47,209 bases of DNA from Actinomycetota bacterium. GTDB taxonomy: Bacteria; Actinomycetota; Acidimicrobiia; Acidimicrobiales; WLNW01. Location of the stretch: contig WLNW01000006.1 in NCBI GenBank assembly GCA_009699605.1, positions 1-47,209 of the forward strand, in the 5' to 3' direction. Every line of letters starts with the position of its first letter. Within the stretch, counting starts at the first letter, position 1. Made by a program: the position numbers and the translations under genes. Below are positions 39,306-47,038 of the stretch, piece after piece. The notes below the pieces were generated by a model. It was given only the letters and a program-made list of their open reading frames with translations, had not been told where the DNA came from and searched no databases.

Positions 39306-40030
39306 CCGTTCGCCCCGCCGCCGCCGGCGTCCCGCACCTGCTGGTCGTCGAGGACGAGCCGTCATTCTCGGACGCGCTCGCCGTGGGCTTTGCCCGCGAG
39401 GGGTTCCGCGTCACCGTTGCCGCCGATGGCGCGGCCGCGCTCGAGGAGTTCCGGCGCGACCCGCCCGACATCGTGCTGCTTGACGTGATGCTGCCCAAGC
39501 TCTCGGGCCTCGATGTGTGTCGCATCATGCGTGCCACCTCGAGCGTGCCGATCATCATGGTCACCGCGAGAAGCGAGGAGGTCGATGCAGTGGTCGGTCT
39601 CGAGGTCGGCGCCGACGACTACGTCACCAAGCCCTACCGGCTCCGTGAGCTCGTGGCGCGGGTGCGGGCCAACCTCCGACGACTCGAAAGCCGCCCACAG
39701 GGCGAACGGGATCTGCCCGTCGAGGTGGTGCGGGTGCGCGGCGTGGCCGTCGACCATGCGCGGCATGAGGTGCGCGTCGATGGCGAGCTCGTCGAACTCA
39801 CCCGCAAGGAGTTCGACGTGCTGGCGTTGCTGCTGGCAAACGCCGGTCGGGTCGTCACCCGCGACACGCTCATCAACCGCGTGTGGGGCGAGGATTACTT
39901 CGGCGACACGAAGACCCTCGATGTCCACGTCAAGCGCCTGCGGGCCAAGATCGAGCGCAGCGGCGGCGAGCCACAACGCATCGGCACGGTGCGCGGGCTC
40001 GGTTACAAGTACGAGGACCCGAACGGCTGA
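39302..40030 (+). CDS. Response regulator, OmpR/PhoB family, RegX3-like
   Basis: A 242-residue DNA-binding regulator. The receiver domain has the acidic pair in VVEDEPSF, the phospho-acceptor D61 in VLLDVMLP, T in MVTARS and K in VTKPYRL. The winged-helix output domain ends LDVHVKRLRAKIERSGG and IGTVRGLGYKYE. Pairs with the upstream kinase by overlap. It likely controls phosphate-starvation genes, possibly including ppk and phoU here. Confidence 0.94.
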   Translation: MTVRPAAAGVPHLLVVEDEPSFSDALAVGFAREGFRVTVAADGAAALEEFRRDPPDIVLLDVMLPKLSGLDVCRIMRATSSVPIIMVTARSEEVDAVVGLEVGADDYVTKPYRLRELVARVRANLRRLESRPQGERDLPVEVVRVRGVAVDHARHEVRVDGELVELTRKEFDVLALLLANAGRVVTRDTLINRVWGEDYFGDTKTLDVHVKRLRAKIERSGGEPQRIGTVRGLGYKYEDPNG

Positions 40031-40053
40031 AGCGCTGCCATCAGCCGGGCACG

Positions 40054-40068
40054 GCCCGCCGGGCGGGC
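40054..40068 (+). terminator. GC-rich palindrome after the response regulator
   Basis: GCCCGCC (40054-40060) and GGCGGGC (40062-40068) are perfect inverted repeats around one base; in RNA a 5-bp stem with a 5-nt loop. It marks the end of the phoU-regX3 operon. No T-run. Confidence 0.4.
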
Positions 40069-40139
40069 TCTGCCAGCCTCGATGCCCAGCCGGTGATGAA
40101 GGCCGACCACCGCGGCGCGCCGGGTCGACGCACGACACC

Positions 40140-40145
40140 TACCAT
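40140..40145 (+). promoter_or_regulatory. -10 element for leaderless transporter gene
   Basis: TACCAT ends 7 nt before GTG 40153. An ATG at 40144 overlaps the hexamer itself, which argues for the GTG as start. Confidence 0.4.
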
Positions 40146-40152
40146 GGCCCGC

Positions 40153-41709
40153 GTGACCAACACCGGCTGGCGCCCGCTCGAGAAACCCACTCGTGCCAAG
40201 CCGCCGGTGAGCATCGCGGCCACACCGTTCACCCGGTTCGCGCGGGTGCACACCTTGTCGTCGGTGGGCGACGGTCTGGTCACCATCGCGCTGGCCGGCT
40301 CGATCTTCTTGGCGGTCGACCCGCGCGCGGCACGCGAGAAGGTGGCCCTGTACCTGTTCCTCACCATCGCGCCGTTCGCCGTGGTCACCCCGCTGATCGG
40401 CCCGGCGGTCGATCGCGCTCGCGGCGGCCGCCGCACGATGGTGCTGGCTTCCACCTTCGGCCGAGCGGTCGTCGCGTTCTTGATGGTGGGCCACATACAC
40501 AGCCTGCTGTTGTTCCCCGAAGCCTTCGTGATGCTCGTGCTCCAAAAGACGTATGTCATCGCCAATCGAGCCCTCGTGCCGAAGCTCGTGGATTCCGAGC
40601 GTCAGCTCGTCGAGGCCAACTCGAAGCTGGCCCTGCTCTCCGCTGCCGGTTCCATGGGCGGTGCCGCGTTCGGCGCCTTCCTGGCCTTGATCGGCGGGCC
40701 TGGGTGGTCTGCCGCGCTGGCCTGCATGGTCTTCGTGGTCGCGGGCGTGGCCTCGTTGCAGCTGCCGATGCTCACCGTTGCCGACCACCCCGCAGGCGTC
40801 CAGGAGCAACGTGAGCTCCGTGGATCGGGCATCTTCCTCGCGAGTTCGGCCATGGCGGTGCTGCGCGGCATCGTCGGATTCATGACGTTCCTGCTCGCCT
40901 TCGAGTTCCGTGGCGGAAAAGAAGGCGTCGATGTCAAACCGCTCGGAGCGGCGGTCGGCGCATCCACGGCCATCGTGCGGCGCATCGACATCATCGGCGA
41001 TCCGCGCTCGCCGGCCTGGCACTTCGGCGCGGTCGTGCTCGGCGCGGGTGTCGGTGCACTGGTCGGCGCGCGCATCGCGCCCGCGCTGCGGCGACGGGTC
41101 GCCGAGGAGCGCATCGTGCTCGGCGTGCTCATCGCCGTCGCCCTCGTGGGCCTCGTAGCCACGTGGAACGGTGACCTGCTCGGCGCGTTCCTCCTCTCGC
41201 TCACGGTCGCGCTCGCCGCCGGCGCAGGCAAGCTCGCATTCGACTCACTGGTGCAGCGCGACGCGCCCGATGCCAACTACGGGCGCTCGTTCGCCCGCTT
41301 CGAAGCACGGTTCCAGCTCACGTGGGTCATCGGCGCGTTCATTCCGGTCGTACTGCCCTTCCGTGCCCGCTACGGCTACGCGCTCGTCACGCTCGCCGCC
41401 GCGGGGGCCGCGGTGAGCTACATCGTGGGCGTTCGCACCGCCGGGCGAGCGCCAGCACCCGCCGCGGTGCCCTCGCCGGGTCGGACCGAGCCCGGCGTCG
41501 ACGCGACCGGCGTGCTGACCCGTCCCGACCCCACGCTGATCGCGCCCTGGCCGCCTGAGGATCCGCTTCGGCCGGCCGCTCCGGGCACGCCGCCCGCGGC
41601 GGGGCCATCGGGTGAATGGGGGAGCATCTCGTCGACCCCGGTGGTCAGCGCCGGCGAGGGTGTGCACGTCGAGCGCACCCGGCGTGCGGATGCCGAGCGC
41701 GACGCCTGA
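40153..41709 (+). CDS. MFS-type membrane transporter
   Basis: A 518-residue protein with about twelve hydrophobic segments between residues ~30 and ~430. It has an MFS-like loop (GPAVDRARGGRRTMV) after the second or third helix and a second-half start near ARIAPALRRRVAEERI. The C-terminal ~90 residues are a Pro/Ala-rich, cytoplasmic-looking tail without homology I recognise. The substrate is unknown. GTG 40153 is preferred over ATG 40144 on the basis of the TACCAT hexamer. It is convergent with the zincin-like gene, with a 24-nt gap. Confidence 0.83.
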   Translation: MTNTGWRPLEKPTRAKPPVSIAATPFTRFARVHTLSSVGDGLVTIALAGSIFLAVDPRAAREKVALYLFLTIAPFAVVTPLIGPAVDRARGGRRTMVLASTFGRAVVAFLMVGHIHSLLLFPEAFVMLVLQKTYVIANRALVPKLVDSERQLVEANSKLALLSAAGSMGGAAFGAFLALIGGPGWSAALACMVFVVAGVASLQLPMLTVADHPAGVQEQRELRGSGIFLASSAMAVLRGIVGFMTFLLAFEFRGGKEGVDVKPLGAAVGASTAIVRRIDIIGDPRSPAWHFGAVVLGAGVGALVGARIAPALRRRVAEERIVLGVLIAVALVGLVATWNGDLLGAFLLSLTVALAAGAGKLAFDSLVQRDAPDANYGRSFARFEARFQLTWVIGAFIPVVLPFRARYGYALVTLAAAGAAVSYIVGVRTAGRAPAPAAVPSPGRTEPGVDATGVLTRPDPTLIAPWPPEDPLRPAAPGTPPAAGPSGEWGSISSTPVVSAGEGVHVERTRRADAERDA

Positions 41710-41733
41710 CCGGTTGGCGGCCGAGCACGAGGG

Positions 41734-42930
41734 TCAGTCGGACGGGAGGTCGATGCGGGCGAGCCACAGACCGGGTGCGTCGACCTCGGCGGGTGTCGGC
41801 AGGTTCGTCGCGTCGATCCACAGCCGCGTGAGTCCGGCATCGCCGGCGCGCTCGAGCACACCGGCCACGAAGGAGTTGCCGCGGTCGTACTGCGCCTGCG
41901 TGAGGTTCAGTCCGAGGATGCGCTCGACGAAGCGGTCGGCGCGATCGGTCTCGACGCGATGGCGACGGACCGCTTCGGTGATGCGCCCGTACGCCGGCAT
42001 GAGCGTGGTGCCGATGGTGTCCATGATGTGATCGACGAAGCCTTCGATCACGGCGACGAGTGCTTCGAGGTTGGGCAACATCGCCCGCTGCTGCGCACTC
42101 TGCACGACACCGAGAACCACGTCGGGGTCGGCGAGGCTCTCCTGGATCCGCGCGAGGCCTTCGACCCCGGCCGTCGGGTCGAGATCGCCGATGCGGTCGA
42201 ACAGTGCGCTGGGGTCGGGGCGGAATCCCGAGGCGTACGCGTCGAGCAGATCGTGGAGCGTGGCACCGACGTGGGGAATGCCGAGCACCGCGTGATGCGC
42301 AATCTCGTTGATGCATACCCACAAGCGGAGCTCGTCGATCGGCAGGCTCCACTCGTTCGCGAACTCGTCGACGTTGTGCACGAGCACGAGAAGCTCGTGC
42401 GTGCCGTCGCGCGGAATGGGTAGGTCGAAACCACCGAGACATCGCGTGGCCAACTGGCCGACCATGCTGCCCGCAGTCATGGCCAACATCATCGGCGCCA
42501 TGGCCTGCATCATGGGGGCGAACATGGCGGCCGCAGGGTCCTGAGCGAGATCATCGGGTAGCAATGCCTGATTCGACGACAACGACGTGGCCAGGCGTTC
42601 GAGCAGCGGTCGGTAGGCGTCGAGCGTGCGCTGGGCCCACATGCCGCGAGTGACGGCCGCGATCTCGGGTGACCGACCGCCGATCGAGGTCGACAGACCC
42701 GACGCGTCGGCAACGTGAAGATCGGCGACCCGGCCGAGCTGCTCGAGCGCGATCCGGGTGGCCGGTTCGACGTTGGGTTCGCTTGTGCCTTCGGTTGCGA
42801 CAGTGACCGCGAGCTGGCGGGCCGACTCCCATGCGGACGATGGGGCGGACGACATCATGCGGAACAGGTCACCGAAGAACGGCATTGCGCCGAAGGGGTC
42901 ACCGCCGCCGAGTGGACCATCGTCGCTCAT
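41734..42930 (-). CDS. Zincin-like DUF2342 family protein with NExxH in place of HExxH
   Basis: A 398-residue actinobacterial Zincin_2 / DUF2342 protein (annotated elsewhere as zinc-dependent or F420-associated metallopeptidase). The N-terminus is Met/Phe/Gly rich (FGAMPFFGDLFRMM). The Ala/Met-rich MMQAMAPMMLAMTAGSMVGQLATRCLGGFDLPIP block is split here as APMMLAMTAGSMVGQLATR and LGGFDLPIP. The metal site reads CINEIAHHAVLG: the expected first His is N208, followed by E209 and H212. Some subfamilies may lack this His, so loss of activity is not certain. ATG 42930 lies 6 nt after TACGAT on the minus strand. Confidence 0.85.
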   Translation of the reverse strand: MSDDGPLGGGDPFGAMPFFGDLFRMMSSAPSSAWESARQLAVTVATEGTSEPNVEPATRIALEQLGRVADLHVADASGLSTSIGGRSPEIAAVTRGMWAQRTLDAYRPLLERLATSLSSNQALLPDDLAQDPAAAMFAPMMQAMAPMMLAMTAGSMVGQLATRCLGGFDLPIPRDGTHELLVLVHNVDEFANEWSLPIDELRLWVCINEIAHHAVLGIPHVGATLHDLLDAYASGFRPDPSALFDRIGDLDPTAGVEGLARIQESLADPDVVLGVVQSAQQRAMLPNLEALVAVIEGFVDHIMDTIGTTLMPAYGRITEAVRRHRVETDRADRFVERILGLNLTQAQYDRGNSFVAGVLERAGDAGLTRLWIDATNLPTPAEVDAPGLWLARIDLPSD

Positions 42931-42936
42931 ACGGGC

Positions 42937-42942
42937 ATCGTA
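42937..42942 (-). promoter_or_regulatory. -10 element for leaderless DUF2342 gene
   Basis: TACGAT on the minus strand, ending 6 nt before ATG 42930; identical hexamer and spacing to the photolyase and moaE-like genes. Confidence 0.5.
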
Positions 42943-42988
42943 GGTGCGTGCAGTCTCGATTCCGTCGCGTCGAAAGCCCCCTCACCTC

Positions 42989-44026
42989 GTGAAGATCGTC
43001 GTCACCGGCGCGGCCGGCTTCCTCGGTTCGCGTGTCGTCGAACGGTTGCGCGCCGGGGGTCATGAAGTTGTCGCGGTCGACCGCGTTGCGTCCGGCCTCG
43101 AGCACCGCGCGGCCGAGGCGGTCATCCGCATCGACCTCGCGCATGCCGAGCTGCGCGAGGTGTTCGAAGGCGCAGCCTCGCTCGTGCACCTCGCGGGTGG
43201 GTTCCCGGTCGACGCCGTGTCGCTCGACGGCGCGGCCGACGACATCGACGTCGCGATGCGGGTGCTCGAGCACGCAGCCGGTGTCGGCGTGCGTCACGCG
43301 CTCGTGTTGTCGACCGCGATGGTCTATGGCGCGTGGCCCAACAACCCGATTCCGCTCACCGAGGACGCGCCGGTCCGACCGAATTCCGAGTTCGCGTTTG
43401 CCGTGCAGCGAGCCGAACTCGAACGGCGCGCGTTTGCCTGGCGTGCAGGGTGCCCTGGTGTGAGCCTCGCCGTCCTGCGCCCCACCGTGATCGTGGCCGA
43501 CGGTCTCCCGAGTCGCGTCGCGCGGCTTCTGCGCCAGGTCGCGGCCATCCGCACCGACGAGGATCCGCCGGCGCAGTACCTGCACGTCGACGACCTCGTC
43601 GAGGCAATCGTCGTGGCTACCACCACCGAGGTCGACGCGGTTCTGAACATCGCGCCGGACGGTTGGATCCGCCCGGAGACGCTCAACGCGCTCGCCTGGA
43701 ACCGCCCGCGGCCCCGGGTGTCGCGCTGGGTGCTCAACGCGGTCGCCGAACTGCGTTGGCGTTCGGGCATCGCGTCGGCCCCACCCGGCATCGTCGCGTA
43801 CACCGTGTACCCATGGGTCGTCGCGAACGATCGCATTCGGGCACTCGGTTGGCAACCAAGCAACTCGAATGAGGAAGCGTTCGTCGCCGCGCATGAAGCC
43901 GGTCCGCTAGCGATGATGAACGCCCGGCGCCGTCAACAGATCTCGCTCGGTGTTGCGGGCGGTCTGGTGGCCACCATCGTCGGAGCGATCGGCTGGGTGT
44001 TGTTCAGGCGGCGCGTTCGCCGATGA
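42989..44026 (+). CDS. Extended-SDR (NAD epimerase-like) protein with C-terminal membrane anchor and altered active site
   Basis: A 345-residue protein. The Rossmann loop is VVTGAAGFLGSRVV, and STAMVYG carries the Ser/Thr-containing strand. The catalytic YxxxK appears as FAVQR (F137, R141), with conserved E145 after it, so both catalytic residues look replaced. A hydrophobic segment near residues 319-338 followed by FRRRVRR indicates a single C-terminal membrane anchor, cytoplasmic tail basic. It may bind NAD without catalysing epimerisation. GTG 42989 starts at the first strand; the frame is open back to 42944. Its 3' end overlaps the convergent HtrA-like gene by 23 nt. Confidence 0.82.
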   Translation: MKIVVTGAAGFLGSRVVERLRAGGHEVVAVDRVASGLEHRAAEAVIRIDLAHAELREVFEGAASLVHLAGGFPVDAVSLDGAADDIDVAMRVLEHAAGVGVRHALVLSTAMVYGAWPNNPIPLTEDAPVRPNSEFAFAVQRAELERRAFAWRAGCPGVSLAVLRPTVIVADGLPSRVARLLRQVAAIRTDEDPPAQYLHVDDLVEAIVVATTTEVDAVLNIAPDGWIRPETLNALAWNRPRPRVSRWVLNAVAELRWRSGIASAPPGIVAYTVYPWVVANDRIRALGWQPSNSNEEAFVAAHEAGPLAMMNARRRQQISLGVAGGLVATIVGAIGWVLFRRRVRR

Positions 44027-45221
44027 CTGCGGCGGTCTTCCACCGCTCGCCGGTTCGGGAGATCACCAGCGGGCAGATCGTGCCGGGGAGTGTGGCTAGC
44101 ACCTCGGTGAGCACATCGTCGATCGAGTCGACCTCGTGGCCGCACACTGACAGCAACACGTCACCGCGGCGCACGCCGGCCAGGCCCGCCGGGCTGCCAT
44201 CGACTACGTGGCCGACGGTGGCCCCGGCGTCACGTGACACGCGCCGGGTGGTGTCGGCGGGCGGCGGCGCCTCGACGCCCAGCCAGCCGTGTGAGATCTT
44301 GCCCGTGGTGAGGAACTGCTCGGCGACGGCCAGCACGCGGGAGGCGGGCACGATCGCCCCTTCCAGCACCGAGCCCGAGCTGCCCTGCCTCGCGCTCAGA
44401 TCGACCGACAACATGCCGAGGTAGCCACCGTTGCGGTCGATGATGATCGAGCCCGCAGCCACGGAGGGGAGCAGATCTGTGAGCCAGACGAGCCCGACCA
44501 CTTCGACGAGATCGTTCCGCATGGCATCACCGGTGCTGCGGACGCTGTTCGGCCACGTGCGCAGGCCCGTCCCGAGCCCTCCGCCAAGCGCGGTGACCGG
44601 GTCGCCGACGGCAACGGAAGCCGGCGATGTCGCGACCCACGGGGTGAGCGGCGCGCCATCGGTGCGGATAATGGCCAAATCGTTCATCGCGTCACGGGCG
44701 ACCACGGCACCCTGGCGCGCGATCCCGTTGGTGTCGATGATGCGAACCGAAACGGGGCCGGTGTCGCCAGCGGCGCCGGACGGGACGAGCTGCAAGGAGG
44801 TCATGACGTGCACGCCGTCTTCGAGCACCATGCCGTTGCCCTGGCGTTTCACGGAGCCGGAGTTGACGTCGATCCCGACGATGCCCACACCACTGCGACC
44901 CTCGGGGTTGCCCACCAAGGTTGCGAGCGGTTGGAGGCCGAGCCGTTGCGGCTCGTCGCCGATGCCCCCTGCGGTGAACATCAGGGAACCGGCCAGCACT
45001 GCGCCGCCCACGACCGATACGAACCCGAGTGCCCAGGGATTGCGACGTGACCCGGAAGGCGTCCGAGGCGCCCTGACATGGGTGGGTGTGGCGCGTCCGA
45101 TCTCGGCCGGGTGGCGCCACAGCCGATCGTCGAGCGCTGGCGGTGGCCGACAGTCCAACACCTCGTCGTCGAAGCCATCCTCTACGCCCACGGGACACGA
45201 CACTACCGAGCGGGACGACAT
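44004..45221 (-). CDS. Membrane-anchored HtrA-like protein with PDZ domain, catalytic His and Ser apparently missing
   Basis: A 405-residue protein: cytoplasmic N-terminus with the actinobacterial DDRLWRHPAE motif, one transmembrane helix (~63-84), a trypsin-like domain (~105-300) and a PDZ domain (~310-400; WLGVEAP, DGSPAGLAGVRRGDVLLSV). The protease triad is degraded: the LTNxHVV strand reads MTSLQLV (Q144 for His), the GNSGGPL loop reads VAAGSII (A256 for Ser), and only the Asp in NDLAIIRTD (D181) remains. It is probably a pseudoprotease that binds partners through the PDZ domain. The start is ATG 45221; ATG 45242 is an alternative. Divergent from moaE-like. Confidence 0.83.
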   Translation of the reverse strand: MSSRSVVSCPVGVEDGFDDEVLDCRPPPALDDRLWRHPAEIGRATPTHVRAPRTPSGSRRNPWALGFVSVVGGAVLAGSLMFTAGGIGDEPQRLGLQPLATLVGNPEGRSGVGIVGIDVNSGSVKRQGNGMVLEDGVHVMTSLQLVPSGAAGDTGPVSVRIIDTNGIARQGAVVARDAMNDLAIIRTDGAPLTPWVATSPASVAVGDPVTALGGGLGTGLRTWPNSVRSTGDAMRNDLVEVVGLVWLTDLLPSVAAGSIIIDRNGGYLGMLSVDLSARQGSSGSVLEGAIVPASRVLAVAEQFLTTGKISHGWLGVEAPPPADTTRRVSRDAGATVGHVVDGSPAGLAGVRRGDVLLSVCGHEVDSIDDVLTEVLATLPGTICPLVISRTGERWKTAAVIGERAA

Positions 45222-45277
45222 GATCTTTCGCGGGGCCGCCATGGTGGCCGTTTGGACGGTGTGTCCCACCGGGGTCG

Positions 45278-45283
45278 TACGAT
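45278..45283 (+). promoter_or_regulatory. -10 element for leaderless moaE-like gene
   Basis: TACGAT ends 6 nt before GTG 45290. TTGGAC at 45252-45257 is a possible -35 but with a long 20-nt spacer. It would drive moaE-like, the small membrane gene and mreB. Confidence 0.5.
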
Positions 45284-45289
45284 GACCGT

Positions 45290-45796
45290 GTGGTCCTCGT
45301 TCCTCCCCCCGCTCCGACCGACACATGGCTCGGGGTCTCGGAGTCGCCGTTGCCCGTGGACGCGGCGTCGTGCTGGGCGATACAGCCGCGTTGTGGCGGA
45401 CTCGTCCTGTTCAACGGCACCGCTCGCGATCACGCGGCGGGTCGTCCCGACGTCTCGCTGCTCGAGTACGAGGCCTACGAGGAACACGTTCTCGCTCGAC
45501 TGGCCGTCATCGCCGACGAAGCGCGCGTGCGCTGGCCCACCATTGGCCGCATAGCGATGCTTCACCGCGTCGGTCCGGTCGCGGTCACCGAGTCGGCGGT
45601 CGTGGTCGTCGTGAGCGCGCCACACCGGGACGAGGCGTTCACGGCGGCGCGATTCTGCATCGACACGCTCAAGGCCACCGTGCCCATCTGGAAGCGCGAG
45701 CAATGGCGCAACGGCGAGAGCTGGGGCCTCGAGCCGCAACACATCACCGACGTGACTGCATCTCGCGACCTTCGCTCAGAGAGCTCGCCTCGATGA
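45290..45796 (+). CDS. moaE: Molybdopterin synthase catalytic subunit MoaE-like
   Basis: Part of molybdopterin synthase, which adds the dithiolene sulfurs to precursor Z using MoaD thiocarboxylate. The 168-residue protein has FNGTARDHAAGR, LEYEAYEEHVL, the HRVG-x-V strand, VSAPHR, and the catalytic lysines in LKATVPIWKRE. The start GTG 45290 follows TACGAT by 6 nt. No moaD or other molybdenum genes are in the window. Its stop overlaps the next start (ATGA), tying it to mreB. Confidence 0.92.
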   Translation: MVLVPPPAPTDTWLGVSESPLPVDAASCWAIQPRCGGLVLFNGTARDHAAGRPDVSLLEYEAYEEHVLARLAVIADEARVRWPTIGRIAMLHRVGPVAVTESAVVVVVSAPHRDEAFTAARFCIDTLKATVPIWKREQWRNGESWGLEPQHITDVTASRDLRSESSPR

Positions 45797-46044
45797 GTAA
45801 TAGCGTCGTTTTCCTGCTCATCGCAGTAGGGCTCAGCGGGATCGGCACCACCGCAGTGTGGTGGCACGGTCGTCCGCGCCGCAGCCGAACCGAGAACAAC
45901 GACTTCGGCGCGACCTTGCGCGCCTTGTCGGCCACGCACAAGCCGCCCGCGTCGCGTCCCGGTGCGCAGCCCGCGGATCCCGACACGCCCGGGTTCGCTC
46001 GTCGCGATCCGCGCCCCTTGAGGGAGACTCCTCCTGGCACGTGA
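45793..46044 (+). CDS. Small single-pass membrane protein
   Basis: An 83-residue protein. One N-terminal transmembrane helix (VVFLLIAVGLSGIGTTAVWW) is followed by a basic stretch (HGRPRRSR) and a Pro-rich hydrophilic tail, so the tail is probably cytoplasmic. No family is recognised. Its ATG overlaps the moaE-like stop (ATGA) and its last 11 nt overlap the mreB start, so it is tightly coupled to both. The position suggests, but does not prove, a role with the MreB cytoskeleton. Confidence 0.75.
   Translation: MSNSVVFLLIAVGLSGIGTTAVWWHGRPRRSRTENNDFGATLRALSATHKPPASRPGAQPADPDTPGFARRDPRPLRETPPGT
46021..46026 (+). promoter_or_regulatory. Shine-Dalgarno sequence of the mreB CTG start
   Basis: AGGGAG, 7 nt before CTG 46034. 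It supports initiation at CTG, where no ATG, GTG or TTG is available in frame before the conserved DLGTANT motif. Confidence 0.6.
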
Positions 46045-47038
46045 CCTCGCCATCGATCTGGGTACGGCCAACACATTGGTGTACGCCCGCGGTGAGGGCA
46101 TCGTCCTGAACGAGCCCTCCGTCATCGCGCTCAACAGTCGGACCGGCGATGTGCTCGCCATGGGGCACGACGCCTGGCAGATGATCGGGCGCACACCCAG
46201 TTACATCGTCGCGGTGCGTCCACTGCGCAAGGGTGCCATCACCGACTTCGACGTGACGCAGCGCATGATCCGCATGCTGCTGCAGCGCGTTGGTGTGAGC
46301 CGCTTCAACCGGCCACGCGTCGTGATCTGCGTGCCGTCGGCCATCACGGCGGTCGAGCGTCGAGCGGTCACCGAAGCGGCGCGTCGCGCTGGCGCGGCTG
46401 ATGCACAGCTCATCGAGCAGCCGATGGCCGCGGCGATCGGTGCGGGCCTGCCCATCCACGAACCAGTCGGCAACATGGTCGTCGACATCGGGGGTGGCAC
46501 ATCGGAGACCGCACTTATCTCGCTCGGTGGCGTCGTTGCGCTGCAAGCAGTGCGTGTCGGGTCGTTCGACATCGACGCAGCCATACAGAGCTACGTCCGG
46601 CGCACGTACGGCATCGCGATCGGCGAGCGCACCGCCGAGGAGATCAAGCTCGTGCTGGGTTCTGCCGCGCCGACCGATGACGAGGTTCGCGCCGAGGTCC
46701 GTGGCCGCGAGCTCATGAGCGGGCTTCCGAAAACTGTCGTGCTCACGCCCGATGAGATCCGTATCGCGATCTCCGAACCGGTCACGGCCATGGTCGACTC
46801 GGTCCTGGCCTGCCTCGCGCAAGCACCGCCGGAGCTCGCGCAGGATCTCATCGTGCAAGGGATCAACCTCGTGGGTGGCGGCAGCATGCTGCGCGGCTTG
46901 AGCCAACGCATCGCGGATGAGACCAAGGTGCCGGTGCAGCTCGTCCAAACGCCACTTGAGTGCGTGGTGCTCGGCGCCGGTCACTGCATCGAGTCCTACG
47001 ACTCGCTGCGCGCAATGTTCATGGACTCGCGCCGCTAG
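46034..47038 (+). CDS. mreB: Rod-shape-determining protein MreB (CTG start)
   Basis: Actin-like protein that guides lateral wall synthesis at the membrane. With a CTG start at 46034 it has 334 residues, the family length, and begins ARDLAIDLGTANTLVYARG after the initiator, which holds the phosphate-1 loop. Phosphate-2 is VVDIGGGTSE, and the adenosine region is VGGGSMLRGL. The frame has a stop at 46019-46021; between it and the motif there is no ATG, GTG or TTG, and starting at TTG 46076 would remove the ATP-binding loop. AGGGAG lies 7 nt upstream. It overlaps the preceding gene by 11 nt. No mreC follows on this strand within the window. Confidence 0.93.
   Translation: MARDLAIDLGTANTLVYARGEGIVLNEPSVIALNSRTGDVLAMGHDAWQMIGRTPSYIVAVRPLRKGAITDFDVTQRMIRMLLQRVGVSRFNRPRVVICVPSAITAVERRAVTEAARRAGAADAQLIEQPMAAAIGAGLPIHEPVGNMVVDIGGGTSETALISLGGVVALQAVRVGSFDIDAAIQSYVRRTYGIAIGERTAEEIKLVLGSAAPTDDEVRAEVRGRELMSGLPKTVVLTPDEIRIAISEPVTAMVDSVLACLAQAPPELAQDLIVQGINLVGGGSMLRGLSQRIADETKVPVQLVQTPLECVVLGAGHCIESYDSLRAMFMDSRR

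Noticed and set aside
46076-47038. mreB starting at TTG 46076
   Set aside because: It would delete DLGTANT, the ATP phosphate-1 loop; the CTG at 46034 restores a full-length MreB and has a Shine-Dalgarno sequence.
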